Counted from the stretch's first letter, positions 47,158-56,961 are shown. The stretch: 64,000 nt of DNA from Hyphomicrobiales bacterium (GCA_900469475.1 UBXG01000006.1:62001-126000); one strand, 5' to 3'. Notes: generated from the sequence alone by a model not told the origin. Made by a program: numbers and translations.

Positions 47158-50037
47158 TCACTCCGCAGCCTCCATCTTCCCGGCAATGCGCCGCGACTGG
47201 CGGGCCTGCTCATCATACTCGACCTGCCACTGCGACGGGCCGTTTGACGGCGAGACCTGCACGGCCGTTACCTTGTATTCTGGGCAGTTCGTCGCCCAGT
47301 CGGTGTAATCGGTGGTGATGACGTTCGCCTGCGTATCCGGATGATGGAAGGTCGTATAGACGACGCCGGGAGCGACGCGGTCGGTAATCAAGGCTCTGAG
47401 CGTGGTATCACCGGAGCGGCTGCTGAGCCTGACCCAGTCTCCTTCGCGGATGCCGCGCTGTTCCGCATCGTGCGGATGGATTTCCAGGCGATCCTCGGCG
47501 TGCCAGACGACATTCTCCGTGCGCCGCGTCTGCGCCCCGACATTGTACTGGCTGAGAATGCGCCCGGTCGTCAGCAGCAGCGGGAAACGCGGACCAGTGC
47601 GTTCATCCGTCGGCACATATTCTGTGCGGATGAACTTGCCCTTGCCGCGCACGAAGCCATCGACATGCATGATCGGCGAGCCAAGCGGCGTCTTCTCATT
47701 GCAGGGCCACTGCACCGAGCCCATCTTTTCCAGATAGTCGTAGGAGACCAATGCGAAGCTCGGCGTCGTCGCGGCGATCTCGTCCATGATTTCGGAGGGA
47801 TGCGCGTAGTTCCAGCCGAGACCCATGGCCTGCGCCATCTTCTGCGTCACTTCCCAGTCGGCATAGCCGTTGCGCGGGGTCATGACCTTACGCACGCGAT
47901 TGATGCGGCGCTCGGCATTGGTGAAGGTGCCGTCCTTTTCCAGGAAGGTCGAACCGGGCAGGAAGACATGCGCGTAATTGGCCGTCTCGTTCAGGAAAAG
48001 GTCGTGGACGACGACGCATTCCATCGCGGCAAGGCCGGCGGCAACATGCTTGGTGTCCGGGTCGGACTGGAGAATGTCCTCACCCTGGATGTAGATGCCC
48101 TTGAACGTGCCATCGACCGCGGCATCGAGCATGTTCGGAATGCGCAGGCCGGGCTCGTTGTTGAGCTTCACGCCCCAGAGCTTTTCGAAGATGTCGCGGG
48201 TCGCATCGTCGGAGATGTGGCGATAGCCCGGCAGCTCATGCGGGAAGGAGCCCATGTCGCAAGAGCCCTGCACGTTGTTCTGTCCGCGCAGCGGGTTCAC
48301 GCCGACGCCGGGACGGCCGATATTGCCGGTGACCATGGCGAGATTGGCGATCGCCATGACGGTGGTTGAACCCTGGCTGTGTTCAGTAACGCCGAGGCCG
48401 TAATAGATCGCGCCGTTGCCGCCCTTGGCAAAGAGACGAGCGGCTTCGCGTACGAGTTCGGGAGAAACGCCCGTGTATTTTTCCGTTTCCTCCGGGCTGT
48501 GTTGCGGCTCGGAAACGAAGGCGGCCCAATCCTCGAATTCGGACCAGTCGCAGCGTTCGCGGATGAACTTCTCGTCGAACAGGCCTTCGGTGACGATCAC
48601 GTGCGCCAGTGCCGTCATTACGGCGACGTTGGTACCCGGCTTCAGCGGCAGGTGATAGCTCGCCTCGACATGCGGCGTGCGCACCAGATCGATGCGGCGC
48701 GGGTCGATGACGATGAGCTTGGCGCCCTGGCGCAGCCGCTTCTTCAGCCGCGAGCCGAAAACCGGGTGACCATCCGTCGGATTGGCGCCAATGACGATGA
48801 CGACATCAGAATGCTCGACGCTGTCGAAATTCTGCGTTCCGGCCGAGGTGCCGAAGGCCTGGCCGAGGCCGTAGCCGGTGGGAGAATGGCAGACGCGGGC
48901 GCAGGTATCGACATTGTTGTTGCCGAAGCCGGCGCGCACCAGCTTCTGCACCAGATAGGTTTCCTCATTGGTGCAGCGCGAGGAGGTGATGCCGCCGATG
49001 GAATCACGGCCATACTGATATTGCAGCCGCTTGAACTCGGTGGCGATATGGGCAAAGGCCTCGTCCCAGGTCACCTCCCGCCAGGGATCGGTCACCTTCT
49101 CGCGGATCATCGGGTTGAGGATGCGGTCCTTATGGGTTGAATAGCCATAGGCGAAGCGGCCCTTGACGCAGGAATGACCGCGATTGGCCTGGCCGTCTTT
49201 CCACGGCACCATGCGCACCAGCTCCTCGCCGCGCATTTCCGCCTTGAAGGAACAGCCGACGCCGCAATAGGCGCAGGTGGTGACGACCGAGTGCTCCGGC
49301 TGGCCGATCAATATGACAGACTTTTCGGTCAGCGTCGCCGTCGGGCAAGCCTGCACGCAGGCGCCGCAGGAAACGCATTCCGAGTCGATGAAACTCTCAT
49401 GCATTCCGGGTGAAACGCGCGAGCCGAAGCCACGGCCCTCGATGGTCAGAGCGAAAGTACCCTGCACTTCCTCGCAGGCCCGTACGCAGCGTGAGCAGAC
49501 GATGCACTTCGACGGATCATAGGTGAAATAGGGGTTGGACTCGTCTTTAGGCATCCATTTCAGATTGATGTCGCCGTTGTTGCGCGCCTTGACGTGGTTG
49601 TCGCCCTCATAGCCGTAGCGCACATCGCGCAGGCCCACAGCGCCCGCCATATCCTGCAGCTCGCAATCGCCATTGGCCGCGCAGGTCAGACAGTCCAGCG
49701 GATGGTCGGAAATATAAAGTTCCATCACGCCGCGGCGGATGTCCTTCAGCCGGCCCGTCTGCGTGTGAACGACGAGGCCGGGGGCAACCGGCGTCGTGCA
49801 CGAGGCCGGCGTGCCGTTACGGCCTTCGATCTCGACGAGACAGAGGCGGCAGGAGCCAAAGGCATCGACCATGTCGGTGGCGCAGAGCTTCGGGACCTGA
49901 ATGCCTGCCTCCATCGAAGCACGCATGATCGAGGTGCCCTCGGGCACCGTGATCTGGCGGCCGTCGATGGTCAGCGTCACCATGGTTTCGGAGGTGGAGG
50001 CCGGCGTGCCGTAATCGATTTCTGGAACGAGGGACAT
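47158..50037 (-). CDS. fdsA: NAD-dependent formate dehydrogenase alpha (molybdenum) subunit
   Basis: A 959-residue catalytic subunit oxidising formate to CO2. The N-terminal 2Fe-2S domain (C51, C63, C66, C80) is followed by a Cys-rich [4Fe-4S] segment, two ferredoxin-type clusters (CIVCSRCVRAC, CVSCGACVQAC), the 4Fe-4S next to molybdenum (CAYCGVGCSFK), then the bis-MGD domains. Cys 383 followed by His 384 (RVCHSPT) is the molybdenum ligand pair. Soluble, cytoplasmic, in complex with FdsB and FdsG. It starts five bases after fdsB. Confidence 0.96.
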   Translation of the reverse strand: MSLVPEIDYGTPASTSETMVTLTIDGRQITVPEGTSIMRASMEAGIQVPKLCATDMVDAFGSCRLCLVEIEGRNGTPASCTTPVAPGLVVHTQTGRLKDIRRGVMELYISDHPLDCLTCAANGDCELQDMAGAVGLRDVRYGYEGDNHVKARNNGDINLKWMPKDESNPYFTYDPSKCIVCSRCVRACEEVQGTFALTIEGRGFGSRVSPGMHESFIDSECVSCGACVQACPTATLTEKSVILIGQPEHSVVTTCAYCGVGCSFKAEMRGEELVRMVPWKDGQANRGHSCVKGRFAYGYSTHKDRILNPMIREKVTDPWREVTWDEAFAHIATEFKRLQYQYGRDSIGGITSSRCTNEETYLVQKLVRAGFGNNNVDTCARVCHSPTGYGLGQAFGTSAGTQNFDSVEHSDVVIVIGANPTDGHPVFGSRLKKRLRQGAKLIVIDPRRIDLVRTPHVEASYHLPLKPGTNVAVMTALAHVIVTEGLFDEKFIRERCDWSEFEDWAAFVSEPQHSPEETEKYTGVSPELVREAARLFAKGGNGAIYYGLGVTEHSQGSTTVMAIANLAMVTGNIGRPGVGVNPLRGQNNVQGSCDMGSFPHELPGYRHISDDATRDIFEKLWGVKLNNEPGLRIPNMLDAAVDGTFKGIYIQGEDILQSDPDTKHVAAGLAAMECVVVHDLFLNETANYAHVFLPGSTFLEKDGTFTNAERRINRVRKVMTPRNGYADWEVTQKMAQAMGLGWNYAHPSEIMDEIAATTPSFALVSYDYLEKMGSVQWPCNEKTPLGSPIMHVDGFVRGKGKFIRTEYVPTDERTGPRFPLLLTTGRILSQYNVGAQTRRTENVVWHAEDRLEIHPHDAEQRGIREGDWVRLSSRSGDTTLRALITDRVAPGVVYTTFHHPDTQANVITTDYTDWATNCPEYKVTAVQVSPSNGPSQWQVEYDEQARQSRRIAGKMEAAE

Positions 50038-50042
50038 GGATC

Positions 50043-51599
50043 TTACTCCGCCGCTTCAATCAAGGGAGCCGGAGAAAAATCCTCCGGGAAATGGGTCATC
50101 GCGCTCATCACGGGATAGGGCGTGAAGCCGCCGAGCGCGCAAAGCGAACCGAACTTCATCGTGTTGCAGAGATCGGCAAGCAGCACCCGGTTCTTCTCGG
50201 GCTCGATTCCTCTAGCGATCTTGTCGGCCGTCTCGACGCCGCGTGTCGAGCCGATGCGGCAGGGCGTGCACTTGCCGCAGCTTTCGACTGCGCAGAATTC
50301 CATCGCGAACCGCGCCTGCTTCAGCATGTCGGCGGTATCGTCGAAAACGACGATGCCGGCATGACCGATCAGGCCGTCCCTGGCTGCAAAGGCTTCATAG
50401 TCGAACGGCGTGTCGAACAGTGCGCGCGGGAAATAGGCGCCAAGCGGGCCACCCACCTGCACCGCCTTGACCGGCCGCCCCGTCGCCGTGCCGCCGCCGA
50501 TCCTGTCGACGATATCGCCGAGCGAAAGGCCGAAGGCTGTCTCATAGAGACCGCCATGCTTGACGTTGCCGGCGATCTGCAGCGGGATCGTGCCGCGCGA
50601 CCGGCCCATGCCGAAATCGCGATAGAAGACCGCGCCCTTGTCCATAATGATAGGAACGGAGGCGAGCGAAATCACATTATTGATGACTGTGGGGCAGTTG
50701 AAGAGGCCCTTATGCGCCGGCAGCGGCGGCTTGGCGCGCACGATGCCGCGCTTGCCTTCGAGGCTGTTCAGCAGCGCCGTCTCCTCGCCGCAGACATAGG
50801 CGCCCGCACCGGTGCGGATTTCCATGTCAAAGGCTTTGCCGGAACCGAGCACGGATGCACCAAGAATGCCGGCCTTACGTGCGATTTCCACCGCTTCCGC
50901 CATCGCGGCGATCGCATGCGGATATTCCGAGCGCGTATAGACGAAGCCCTTTGTCGCGCCGGTCGCCAGCCCAGCGATCGCCATGCCTTCGATCAGCACG
51001 AAGGGGTCGCCCTCCATGATCATCCGGTCTGCGAAAGTGCCGCTGTCGCCCTCGTCGGCGTTGCAGACGATATATTTGCGATCGCCCGGCGCATCCAGCA
51101 CCGTCTTCCATTTGATGCCGGTCGGGAAGCCCGCACCGCCACGGCCGCGCAGGCCGGAATCGGTGACTTCCTTGACGATATCGCCAGCCGCCATGCTGAT
51201 GGCACGACGCAGGCCTTTCAGGCCGCCATGAGCCTCATAATCCTCAAGCGAAAGCGGGTCGGTAATGCCACAGCGGGCAAAGGTCAGGCGGGTCTGCTCT
51301 TTCAGGAATGGGAGGCTTTCGACCTCCCCAAGACAGAGCGGATGCTCGCCGCCTTCGGCGAGCCCGGCGTCGAAGAGTGTGGGAACATCCTTGGCCTTCA
51401 CCGGTCCATAGCCGATACGCTTGCCTCCAATCTCGACTTCGACCAGGGGCTCAAGCCAGAACATGCCGCGCGAGCCGTTGCGCACGATGCGCGCATCGAG
51501 CCCGCGTTTGGCGATTTCCTGCGCGACCGAGTTCGCCACTTTCTCCGCACCGAGCGAAAGGGCGGCGGCATCGCGGGGAATATAGATGGTGAGCGTCAT
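50043..51599 (-). CDS. fdsB: Formate dehydrogenase beta (FMN/NAD) subunit
   Basis: A 518-residue NuoF-like subunit binding FMN, NAD and a [4Fe-4S] cluster. An N-terminal thioredoxin-like part is followed by RGRGGAGFPTGIKW (NAD/FMN), CNADEGDSGTFADR and the cluster motif CGKCTPCRIGS. It delivers electrons from FdsA to NAD+. Its ATG overlaps the fdsG stop. Confidence 0.96.
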   Translation of the reverse strand: MTLTIYIPRDAAALSLGAEKVANSVAQEIAKRGLDARIVRNGSRGMFWLEPLVEVEIGGKRIGYGPVKAKDVPTLFDAGLAEGGEHPLCLGEVESLPFLKEQTRLTFARCGITDPLSLEDYEAHGGLKGLRRAISMAAGDIVKEVTDSGLRGRGGAGFPTGIKWKTVLDAPGDRKYIVCNADEGDSGTFADRMIMEGDPFVLIEGMAIAGLATGATKGFVYTRSEYPHAIAAMAEAVEIARKAGILGASVLGSGKAFDMEIRTGAGAYVCGEETALLNSLEGKRGIVRAKPPLPAHKGLFNCPTVINNVISLASVPIIMDKGAVFYRDFGMGRSRGTIPLQIAGNVKHGGLYETAFGLSLGDIVDRIGGGTATGRPVKAVQVGGPLGAYFPRALFDTPFDYEAFAARDGLIGHAGIVVFDDTADMLKQARFAMEFCAVESCGKCTPCRIGSTRGVETADKIARGIEPEKNRVLLADLCNTMKFGSLCALGGFTPYPVMSAMTHFPEDFSPAPLIEAAE

Positions 51600-52075
51600 T
51601 GGCGCGCCTCCTTCACGAGGTCGTCCGCGCCCTCATCGTCGAGGCGGCCATAGAGTTCGCCGTCGAGCATCGCAGCCGGAGCGCAGGCGCAAAGCCCGAG
51701 ACAGTAGACCGGTTCCAGCGTCACGCTACCATCGAGCGTCGTCTGGTGGAAATCAATGCCCAGGAGCCGCTTGATACGCTCCGCCAGCGCATCGCCGCCC
51801 ATCGACTGACAGGCCTCGGCGCGACAGAGCTTCAGCACATGACGACCTGCCGGATGATCGCGATAGTCATGATAAAAGGTCATGACGCCATGCACTTCGG
51901 CGCGCGAAAGGTTCAGTGCCTTGGCAATCAGAGGCAACGCATCCTGCGGCACATAGCCGAATTCCTCTTGAATCCCGTGCAGGATCGGCAAAAGCGGCCC
52001 CTCCATCGATTTCATGTTATCGATGATGGTGCCGGCGCGGGTCGCGACATCGCCCGCAGCCTGATTCAAACTCAT
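51596..52075 (-). CDS. fdsG: Formate dehydrogenase gamma (2Fe-2S) subunit
   Basis: A 159-residue NuoE-like protein with a [2Fe-2S] cluster on CRAEACQSMGG and CLGLCACAP. It links FdsB to FdsA. The start MSLNQAAGD is preferred over the frame start at 52093. It is the first gene of the fds operon and overlaps fdsB by four bases. Confidence 0.95.
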   Translation of the reverse strand: MSLNQAAGDVATRAGTIIDNMKSMEGPLLPILHGIQEEFGYVPQDALPLIAKALNLSRAEVHGVMTFYHDYRDHPAGRHVLKLCRAEACQSMGGDALAERIKRLLGIDFHQTTLDGSVTLEPVYCLGLCACAPAAMLDGELYGRLDDEGADDLVKEARQ

Positions 52076-52224
52076 TAGCAGCCTCCCGCGCATAGCTCCG
52101 AAGATCGAAGGCGAATCTTCGGAAAAGACCTATGCGGCATTTCCTCCTGGCGCGCGATCGACACACCATGAAGATAAGCTCGCAGGGAGACGGCAAAGGA
52201 TCAATAAGGCAGTCCCGTCACTCG

Positions 52225-52239
52225 ATAGAAATTTTCTAT
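52225..52239 (-). promoter_or_regulatory. LysR-type operator ATAG-N7-CTAT ahead of fdsG
   Basis: The exact pattern ATAG-N7-CTAT (A/T-rich middle) sits inside a larger dyad with 9-bp arms (52222-52242), 150 bases upstream of fdsG and straddling the stop of the regulator gene. LysR-family proteins, including the FdsR-type regulators of fds operons, typically bind such T-N11-A dyads. Binding is inferred. Confidence 0.5.
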
Positions 52240-53132
52240 CGATTCCCGTTCTCTTCTGCGAGCAATCTCGCCTCATGCAACAAGGCAGAGACGAGTGGCG
52301 TAAAGGGTTCGCGGTGGGTAGCGACTAGGCCGACAAGATGCTCGGCATCAGGTTCCGTGATCGGGATCTTATGAATATCCGCCGGAAAACCGAAGGAATC
52401 GGCGATATTCTTCGGCATAATGCTCGCCCAGCGACCGGTCTGCACATGCGAAAACAGCACGATCATCGAATTGGATTCCAGCGTCGGCTTGGCGGTCGCG
52501 CCCGCCTCGGCAAGATGCCGATTGATGATGCGCCGGTTCTGCATGTCGGCAGTCAATAGACAAAGCCGAAGATCGCCGACTTCCTTCCAGGTCACCGTCT
52601 CGCGCTCGGAAAACGGGCTGCCTGCCGCGGTGATGAGGTGATAGCGCTCGGCATAGAGCGGCACGCTGGTAACACGGCCGAGCGGCTCGTTTTCCAGATA
52701 GGTGATACCGGCATCGATCTCGAGGTTTTCCAGCAGGCTCAGAACCTGGAGCGAATTGCGCGATAAAATGGAGAAGGTAACGTCCGGGTGTCTTTCCTGG
52801 AAAGGCGTGGTGATTTTCTGCACCATGGCAAGTGCTGTCGGAATGGCAGCAATGCGGATATGGCCGGCAAGGCCCTTGCGCGCAGCCCGCATCTCCTCGC
52901 GCATCGTACGGCTGTCGCCGACGATGCGGCGTGCCCATTCCAGCACGCGCTGCCCCTCGGGCGTCAGACCTTGAAAGCGAGAACCACGGCTGACAAGCAT
53001 CACGCCGAGCTGGTCCTCCAATTGCCGGATCGCCGCCGACAAGGTCGGCTGCGTCACCCCGCACTCCTCGGCCGCGCGCCCGAAATGCTTCTGATTCGCC
53101 AGCGCGATGAAGAATTCCAGCTTGTCGATCAT
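52236..53132 (-). CDS. LysR-family regulator upstream of the fds operon (FdsR-like)
   Basis: A 298-residue LysR-type regulator: N-terminal winged helix (FIALANQKHFGRAAEECGVTQPTLSAAIRQLEDQLG) and a substrate-binding domain. It is transcribed in the same direction as the fds genes and ends 161 bases before fdsG, with an operator-like dyad at its 3' end. The FdsR role is inferred from this arrangement, which matches fds loci where the regulator controls formate dehydrogenase. Confidence 0.88.
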   Translation of the reverse strand: MIDKLEFFIALANQKHFGRAAEECGVTQPTLSAAIRQLEDQLGVMLVSRGSRFQGLTPEGQRVLEWARRIVGDSRTMREEMRAARKGLAGHIRIAAIPTALAMVQKITTPFQERHPDVTFSILSRNSLQVLSLLENLEIDAGITYLENEPLGRVTSVPLYAERYHLITAAGSPFSERETVTWKEVGDLRLCLLTADMQNRRIINRHLAEAGATAKPTLESNSMIVLFSHVQTGRWASIMPKNIADSFGFPADIHKIPITEPDAEHLVGLVATHREPFTPLVSALLHEARLLAEENGNR

Positions 53133-53202
53133 CCCGCTCTCCCGAAGTCAAAGGGTTAGACCGACAGCCCGGTGAACGCAACATGCAAGGCTGCTTCGGA
53201 CT

Positions 53203-53541
53203 TCAACATTCGCGCTGACAGAATGCCTTCTGCAGCGAATCGACCACGGCGCAGATTTCCGACCGCGCGACGGCATAGTGGATGAGCCGCCCTTCGCGGC
53301 GCGTATCGACGAGCTTATCGAGGCGAAGACGCGCCAAATGCTGCGACACGACAGCCTGCGGCAGGTCAAGAAGAGCCTCGAGCTCCATCACCGTTTTCTC
53401 GTTCTTGGCCAGCATGAAGAGAATCGCCAGGCGCGTCTCATGCGATAGTGCTTTCAGCAGGGCGCTCGACTTTCGCGCCCTGTCGGTCATTTCCTCAACA
53501 TCACGTTCCGCTGCACCGCCCTGCGGTAGAGACGACGACAT
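53203..53541 (-). CDS. ArsR-family transcriptional regulator
   Basis: A 112-residue winged-helix repressor: LLKALSHETRLAILFMLAKNEKTVMELEALLDLPQAVVSQHLARLRLDKLVDTRREGRLIHYAV. The C-terminal segment CAVVDSLQKAFCQREC resembles that of sulfur/redox-sensing BigR/SqrR-like proteins, but the first sensing Cys of that group (in the helix LVCTL) is replaced here by LFMLA. The effector is unknown. It lies 70 bases before the LysR gene on the same strand. Confidence 0.88.
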   Translation of the reverse strand: MSSSLPQGGAAERDVEEMTDRARKSSALLKALSHETRLAILFMLAKNEKTVMELEALLDLPQAVVSQHLARLRLDKLVDTRREGRLIHYAVARSEICAVVDSLQKAFCQREC

Positions 53542-53641
53542 ATCACAGCCTCTAATAAGAATCCCCAGGGAATGTTTATAATATTATCAAATCAGAAGCT
53601 GATTCAAAAAAGACGCGGAAAACCAAAAAAGGTCCGTTTTA

Positions 53642-54412
53642 TCAGGAGATAAGCTGCCCGCCGTTGATCTCGATTACCTGCCCGGTGATGTAGCCGGAAA
53701 GCAGGGGTGCTGCGAGAAAGAGATAGGCGGGCGCGCAATCTTCGGGGGTGCCCAGGCGCTGAAGCGGGATCGATTTGCGCGTCTGCTCCAGCTTCTCTCT
53801 CGATGAATAACGCTCATGAAAATCGGTCGCTATCGTGCCGGGGGAGACGCAATTCACCCGGATACCGTCAGGCGCCAGCTCGCGCGCCAAGGCTTTCGAG
53901 TAGGTCGCGACAAAAGCTTTCGAGGCGGAATAAATCGCCGATCCTGGGCTACCACCGGTCAGCGCCGAAATCGAAACAGTGTTGACGATCGCGGCCTGCC
54001 CGGCTGCCCGCAGCAGCGGCAACAGCCCTCTCGTCACTTCCACGACGGCAGTTTGATTGAGATGAACGATCTGCTCGTATTGCTCGTCGGTCAGTTCGCC
54101 GGCGGGAAATCGCCCGACCATGGTGCCGGCATTGTTGACCAGCACGTCGATACGGTCGAAGCGCTCCCCGGCTGCGCTGACGAAATCGCGCGTGCCATTG
54201 CTGGCTGCGAAATCACCGGCAATCAGGAAGGCGCGACGGTCGGCCTCCGCTTCCATCAGGAAATCAGGCAAATCGCGCCCGGTATCGCGGCCGATATGGA
54301 CAAGGACATGGGCGCCGCAATCGAGAAACTGCCGCGCGACCTCCAGCCCGATACCTCGGCCGGCGCCCGTGACCACGACATTGCGATTTTCGAATAGCTT
54401 CGGATGAAACAC
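53642..54412 (-). CDS. Short-chain dehydrogenase/reductase
   Basis: A 256-residue SDR with TGAGRGIG (cofactor), NNAG, catalytic Ser in the segment before YSASK, and YxxxK (Tyr/Lys). The GTG start is supported by GGGAGGA seven bases upstream. Substrate unknown. It is divergent from the GlpR-like regulator across 97 bases. Confidence 0.88.
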   Translation of the reverse strand: MFHPKLFENRNVVVTGAGRGIGLEVARQFLDCGAHVLVHIGRDTGRDLPDFLMEAEADRRAFLIAGDFAASNGTRDFVSAAGERFDRIDVLVNNAGTMVGRFPAGELTDEQYEQIVHLNQTAVVEVTRGLLPLLRAAGQAAIVNTVSISALTGGSPGSAIYSASKAFVATYSKALARELAPDGIRVNCVSPGTIATDFHERYSSREKLEQTRKSIPLQRLGTPEDCAPAYLFLAAPLLSGYITGQVIEINGGQLIS

Positions 54413-54509
54413 GAAATCCTCCCAAATCGCACAATTCGCGCGTCAGTAATTGCGGAATTTTCACTTTATCATATGATGACGAAAAAACGAAAGAAAGGGA
54501 GCGAAAACC

Positions 54510-55283
54510 ATGTTCCTATCCGGACGTCAGACCGAGATTCTCGACATTGCCAAGGCGGAAGGACGAGTACTCGTCGAGGAGCTGGCGTTGCGCTTCTCGG
54601 TCACGCCGCAAACCATCCGCAAGGATCTGAACGATCTCTGCGACGGCCGCGTTCTATCGCGCGTGCATGGCGGCGCAATCTTTCCCGGCGGAACCGAGAA
54701 CGTGAAATATGAGGCGCGACGGTCTATTGCCGCACCCGAAAAGCAGGCGATCGGCCGTGCCGCGGCAAGCCTGATCCCCAACAATAGCTCGCTTTTCATC
54801 AATATCGGCACGACCACGGAAGCCGTCGGCGAAGCGCTTCTTGGCCATCACGAATTGATGGTCATTACCAATAATATTAACGTTGCCAACAAGTTGCGCA
54901 TTTTCCCCTCCATTGAGGTCGTCATTTCCGGCGGTGTCGTGCGCGGCTCGGATGGCGGCATCGTCGGCGAGGCCGCCGTCGATTTCATCAAGCAGTTCAA
55001 GGTGGATTATGCCGTCATCGGCGCCTCGGCGATCGACCCCGACGGCGCGCTCCTGGATTTCGACTTTCGCGAAGTGAAAGTGGCACAGGCCATCATCGCC
55101 AATGCCCGGCACGTCATTCTCGTTGCCGACAGCACCAAGTTCGAACGAACCGCCCCGGTTCGCATCGGCCATCTGTCGCAAGTCCACACCTTCGTTACCG
55201 ACGAATGCAGTATCGAATCCGTGCGTTCCATCGCAGCGGAACATGACGTCCATCTCGTTGAAACCGCTCGCAGATCGGCCTGA
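54510..55283 (+). CDS. glpR: DeoR/GlpR-family regulator of glycerol phosphate use
   Basis: A 257-residue DeoR-type repressor: HTH (LVEELALRFSVTPQTIRKDLNDLCDGRVLSRVHGGAIF) and a sugar-phosphate-binding DeoRC domain (NIGTTTEAVGEALL, VISGGVVRGSDGGIVGEAAVDFI). Adjacency to glpD suggests that glycerol 3-phosphate is the effector, so the name is by context. CGAAA-type half-sites lie directly before its ribosome site, consistent with autoregulation. Confidence 0.85.
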   Translation: MFLSGRQTEILDIAKAEGRVLVEELALRFSVTPQTIRKDLNDLCDGRVLSRVHGGAIFPGGTENVKYEARRSIAAPEKQAIGRAAASLIPNNSSLFINIGTTTEAVGEALLGHHELMVITNNINVANKLRIFPSIEVVISGGVVRGSDGGIVGEAAVDFIKQFKVDYAVIGASAIDPDGALLDFDFREVKVAQAIIANARHVILVADSTKFERTAPVRIGHLSQVHTFVTDECSIESVRSIAAEHDVHLVETARRSA

Positions 55284-55307
55284 CCCGCGCACTTTCCGTC
55301 AAGAAAC

Positions 55308-55358
55308 GTTCGTTTGACATTCGTATCTGTTTCGCTTTAGATGGTTTAGTTTCGATTT
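55308..55358 (+). promoter_or_regulatory. glpD promoter with repeated TTCG half-sites
   Basis: TTGACA (55314-55319) and TTAGAT (55337-55342) are 17 bases apart. Half-sites TTCGTTT (55309), TTTCGCTTT (55330) and TTTCGATTT (55350) recur about 20-21 bases apart, that is on the same helix face, across the promoter. The reverse-complement form (AAACGAAA type) appears before the regulator gene (54480-54506). They are the likely operator for the GlpR-like repressor. Confidence 0.5.
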
Positions 55359-55397
55359 TCCATCTTCAGGGGATGGCTGACCTTTGCGGAGGGGCGG

Positions 55398-56909
55398 GTG
55401 AGCGAGCAGGTCTACGACATTTTCGTTATCGGAGGCGGCATCAATGGCTGCGGCATCGCCCGCGACGCCACGGGGCGCGGCTACAAGGTCGCGCTTGCCG
55501 AAATGAACGACTTTGCCTCCGGCACATCGTCAGGCGCCACAAAGCTCATTCATGGCGGCCTGCGCTACCTCGAACATTATGAATTCCGTCTCGTGCGCGA
55601 ATCGCTGATGGAGCGCGAAGTGCTCTGGGCCATGGCGCCGCACATCATCTGGCCGATGCGTTTCGTCCTGCCTTACCATAAGGGCGGCATCCGCCCGGCC
55701 TGGCTGATCCGCCTCGGCCTTTTCCTCTACGATCACCTCGGCGGACGAAAGCTGCTGCCCCCAACCGCGACGCTGGACATGAAGAAGGATCCTGCGGGCA
55801 AGCCGCTGAAGGCGCTCTTCACCAAAGCCTTCGAATATTCCGACGGCTGGGTCGACGATGCCCGCATGGTCGTATTGAATGCCCGCGACGCAGCCGACCG
55901 CGGCGCGACGATCATGCCGCGGACGAAGGTGGTCTCCGCCTGGCGCGAAGGCGCAGTTTGGGCGATCGAAACGGAAAATACGATCAGCGGCGAGAAGCGT
56001 CAGTTTCGCGCCCGCATGCTGGTCAATGCAGCAGGCCCCTGGGTCGATCAGGTGCTGTCCGGTACGTTCGGCAAAAACCAGGTGCACAATGTCCGTCTCG
56101 TTCAGGGCAGCCATATCGTCGTGCGCAGGAAGTTCGATGACCCGCGCGCCTATTTCTTCCAGAACCCGGACAACCGCATCATCTTCGCCATTCCCTACGA
56201 GCAGGATTTTACGCTGATCGGCACCACGGATCGCGACTACAAGGACGATCCGAAAGATGTGAAAATCACCGAGGGGGAAACCACCTATCTCTGTAATGCC
56301 GCCAGCGAATATTTCAAGGAGCCGGTCCGGCCCGAGGATATCGTCTGGACCTATTCGGCCGTGCGCCCGCTCTATGACGATGGCGCATCGAAAGCGCAGG
56401 AAGCCACGCGCGACTACGTTCTCAAGGTCGAGGGAGAAGAAGGCCAGGCGCCGCTGCTCAACGTCTTTGGCGGCAAGCTTACCACTTATCGACGCCTTGG
56501 CGAACATGCGCTGGAAAAGATCGGCGAAGCCATCGGCCTCAAGGGTAAACCCTGGACCGCCGGCAGCTCGCTCCCCGGCGGCGATTTTCCGGTTCGCGGC
56601 TATGAGGCCGAAGTCACTAAGCTCAAGTCGCGTTACCCCTTCCTTGCCGATCCGCATGCCCGCCGGCTCATCCGCCGCTACGGCACGCGCGCTGCCATGA
56701 TCCTGGGCAACGCCAAGACGATCGCCGATCTCGGCCGGTGTTTCGGAAGCGATCTCTATGAGGCGGAAGTACGATATCTGATCGAACAGGAATGGGCCTA
56801 TAGCGCAACAGATATCCTATGGCGCCGTTCCAAGAAGGGCCTCTACCTCTCGAAGGAAGAAGCCGCAGCGCTCGACAGCTATATGGCAGAGAACCACGTC
56901 CACGCCTGA
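55398..56909 (+). CDS. glpD: Aerobic glycerol-3-phosphate dehydrogenase
   Basis: A 503-residue FAD enzyme oxidising glycerol 3-phosphate to dihydroxyacetone phosphate and passing electrons to quinone at the inner membrane. The N-terminal FAD motif is VIGGGINGCGIARDATGRG, followed by SSGATKLIHGGLRYLE and the C-terminal DAO_C helical domain. The GTG start is preceded by GGAGGGG. It follows glpR in the same direction but has its own promoter. Glycerol kinase and facilitator genes are not next to it. Confidence 0.95.
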   Translation: MSEQVYDIFVIGGGINGCGIARDATGRGYKVALAEMNDFASGTSSGATKLIHGGLRYLEHYEFRLVRESLMEREVLWAMAPHIIWPMRFVLPYHKGGIRPAWLIRLGLFLYDHLGGRKLLPPTATLDMKKDPAGKPLKALFTKAFEYSDGWVDDARMVVLNARDAADRGATIMPRTKVVSAWREGAVWAIETENTISGEKRQFRARMLVNAAGPWVDQVLSGTFGKNQVHNVRLVQGSHIVVRRKFDDPRAYFFQNPDNRIIFAIPYEQDFTLIGTTDRDYKDDPKDVKITEGETTYLCNAASEYFKEPVRPEDIVWTYSAVRPLYDDGASKAQEATRDYVLKVEGEEGQAPLLNVFGGKLTTYRRLGEHALEKIGEAIGLKGKPWTAGSSLPGGDFPVRGYEAEVTKLKSRYPFLADPHARRLIRRYGTRAAMILGNAKTIADLGRCFGSDLYEAEVRYLIEQEWAYSATDILWRRSKKGLYLSKEEAAALDSYMAENHVHA

Positions 56910-56961
56910 GCGGTTCAGTTTTTCACGGAATCTCTGAGCCGCTCTATCTCTTTGTTTTCAC

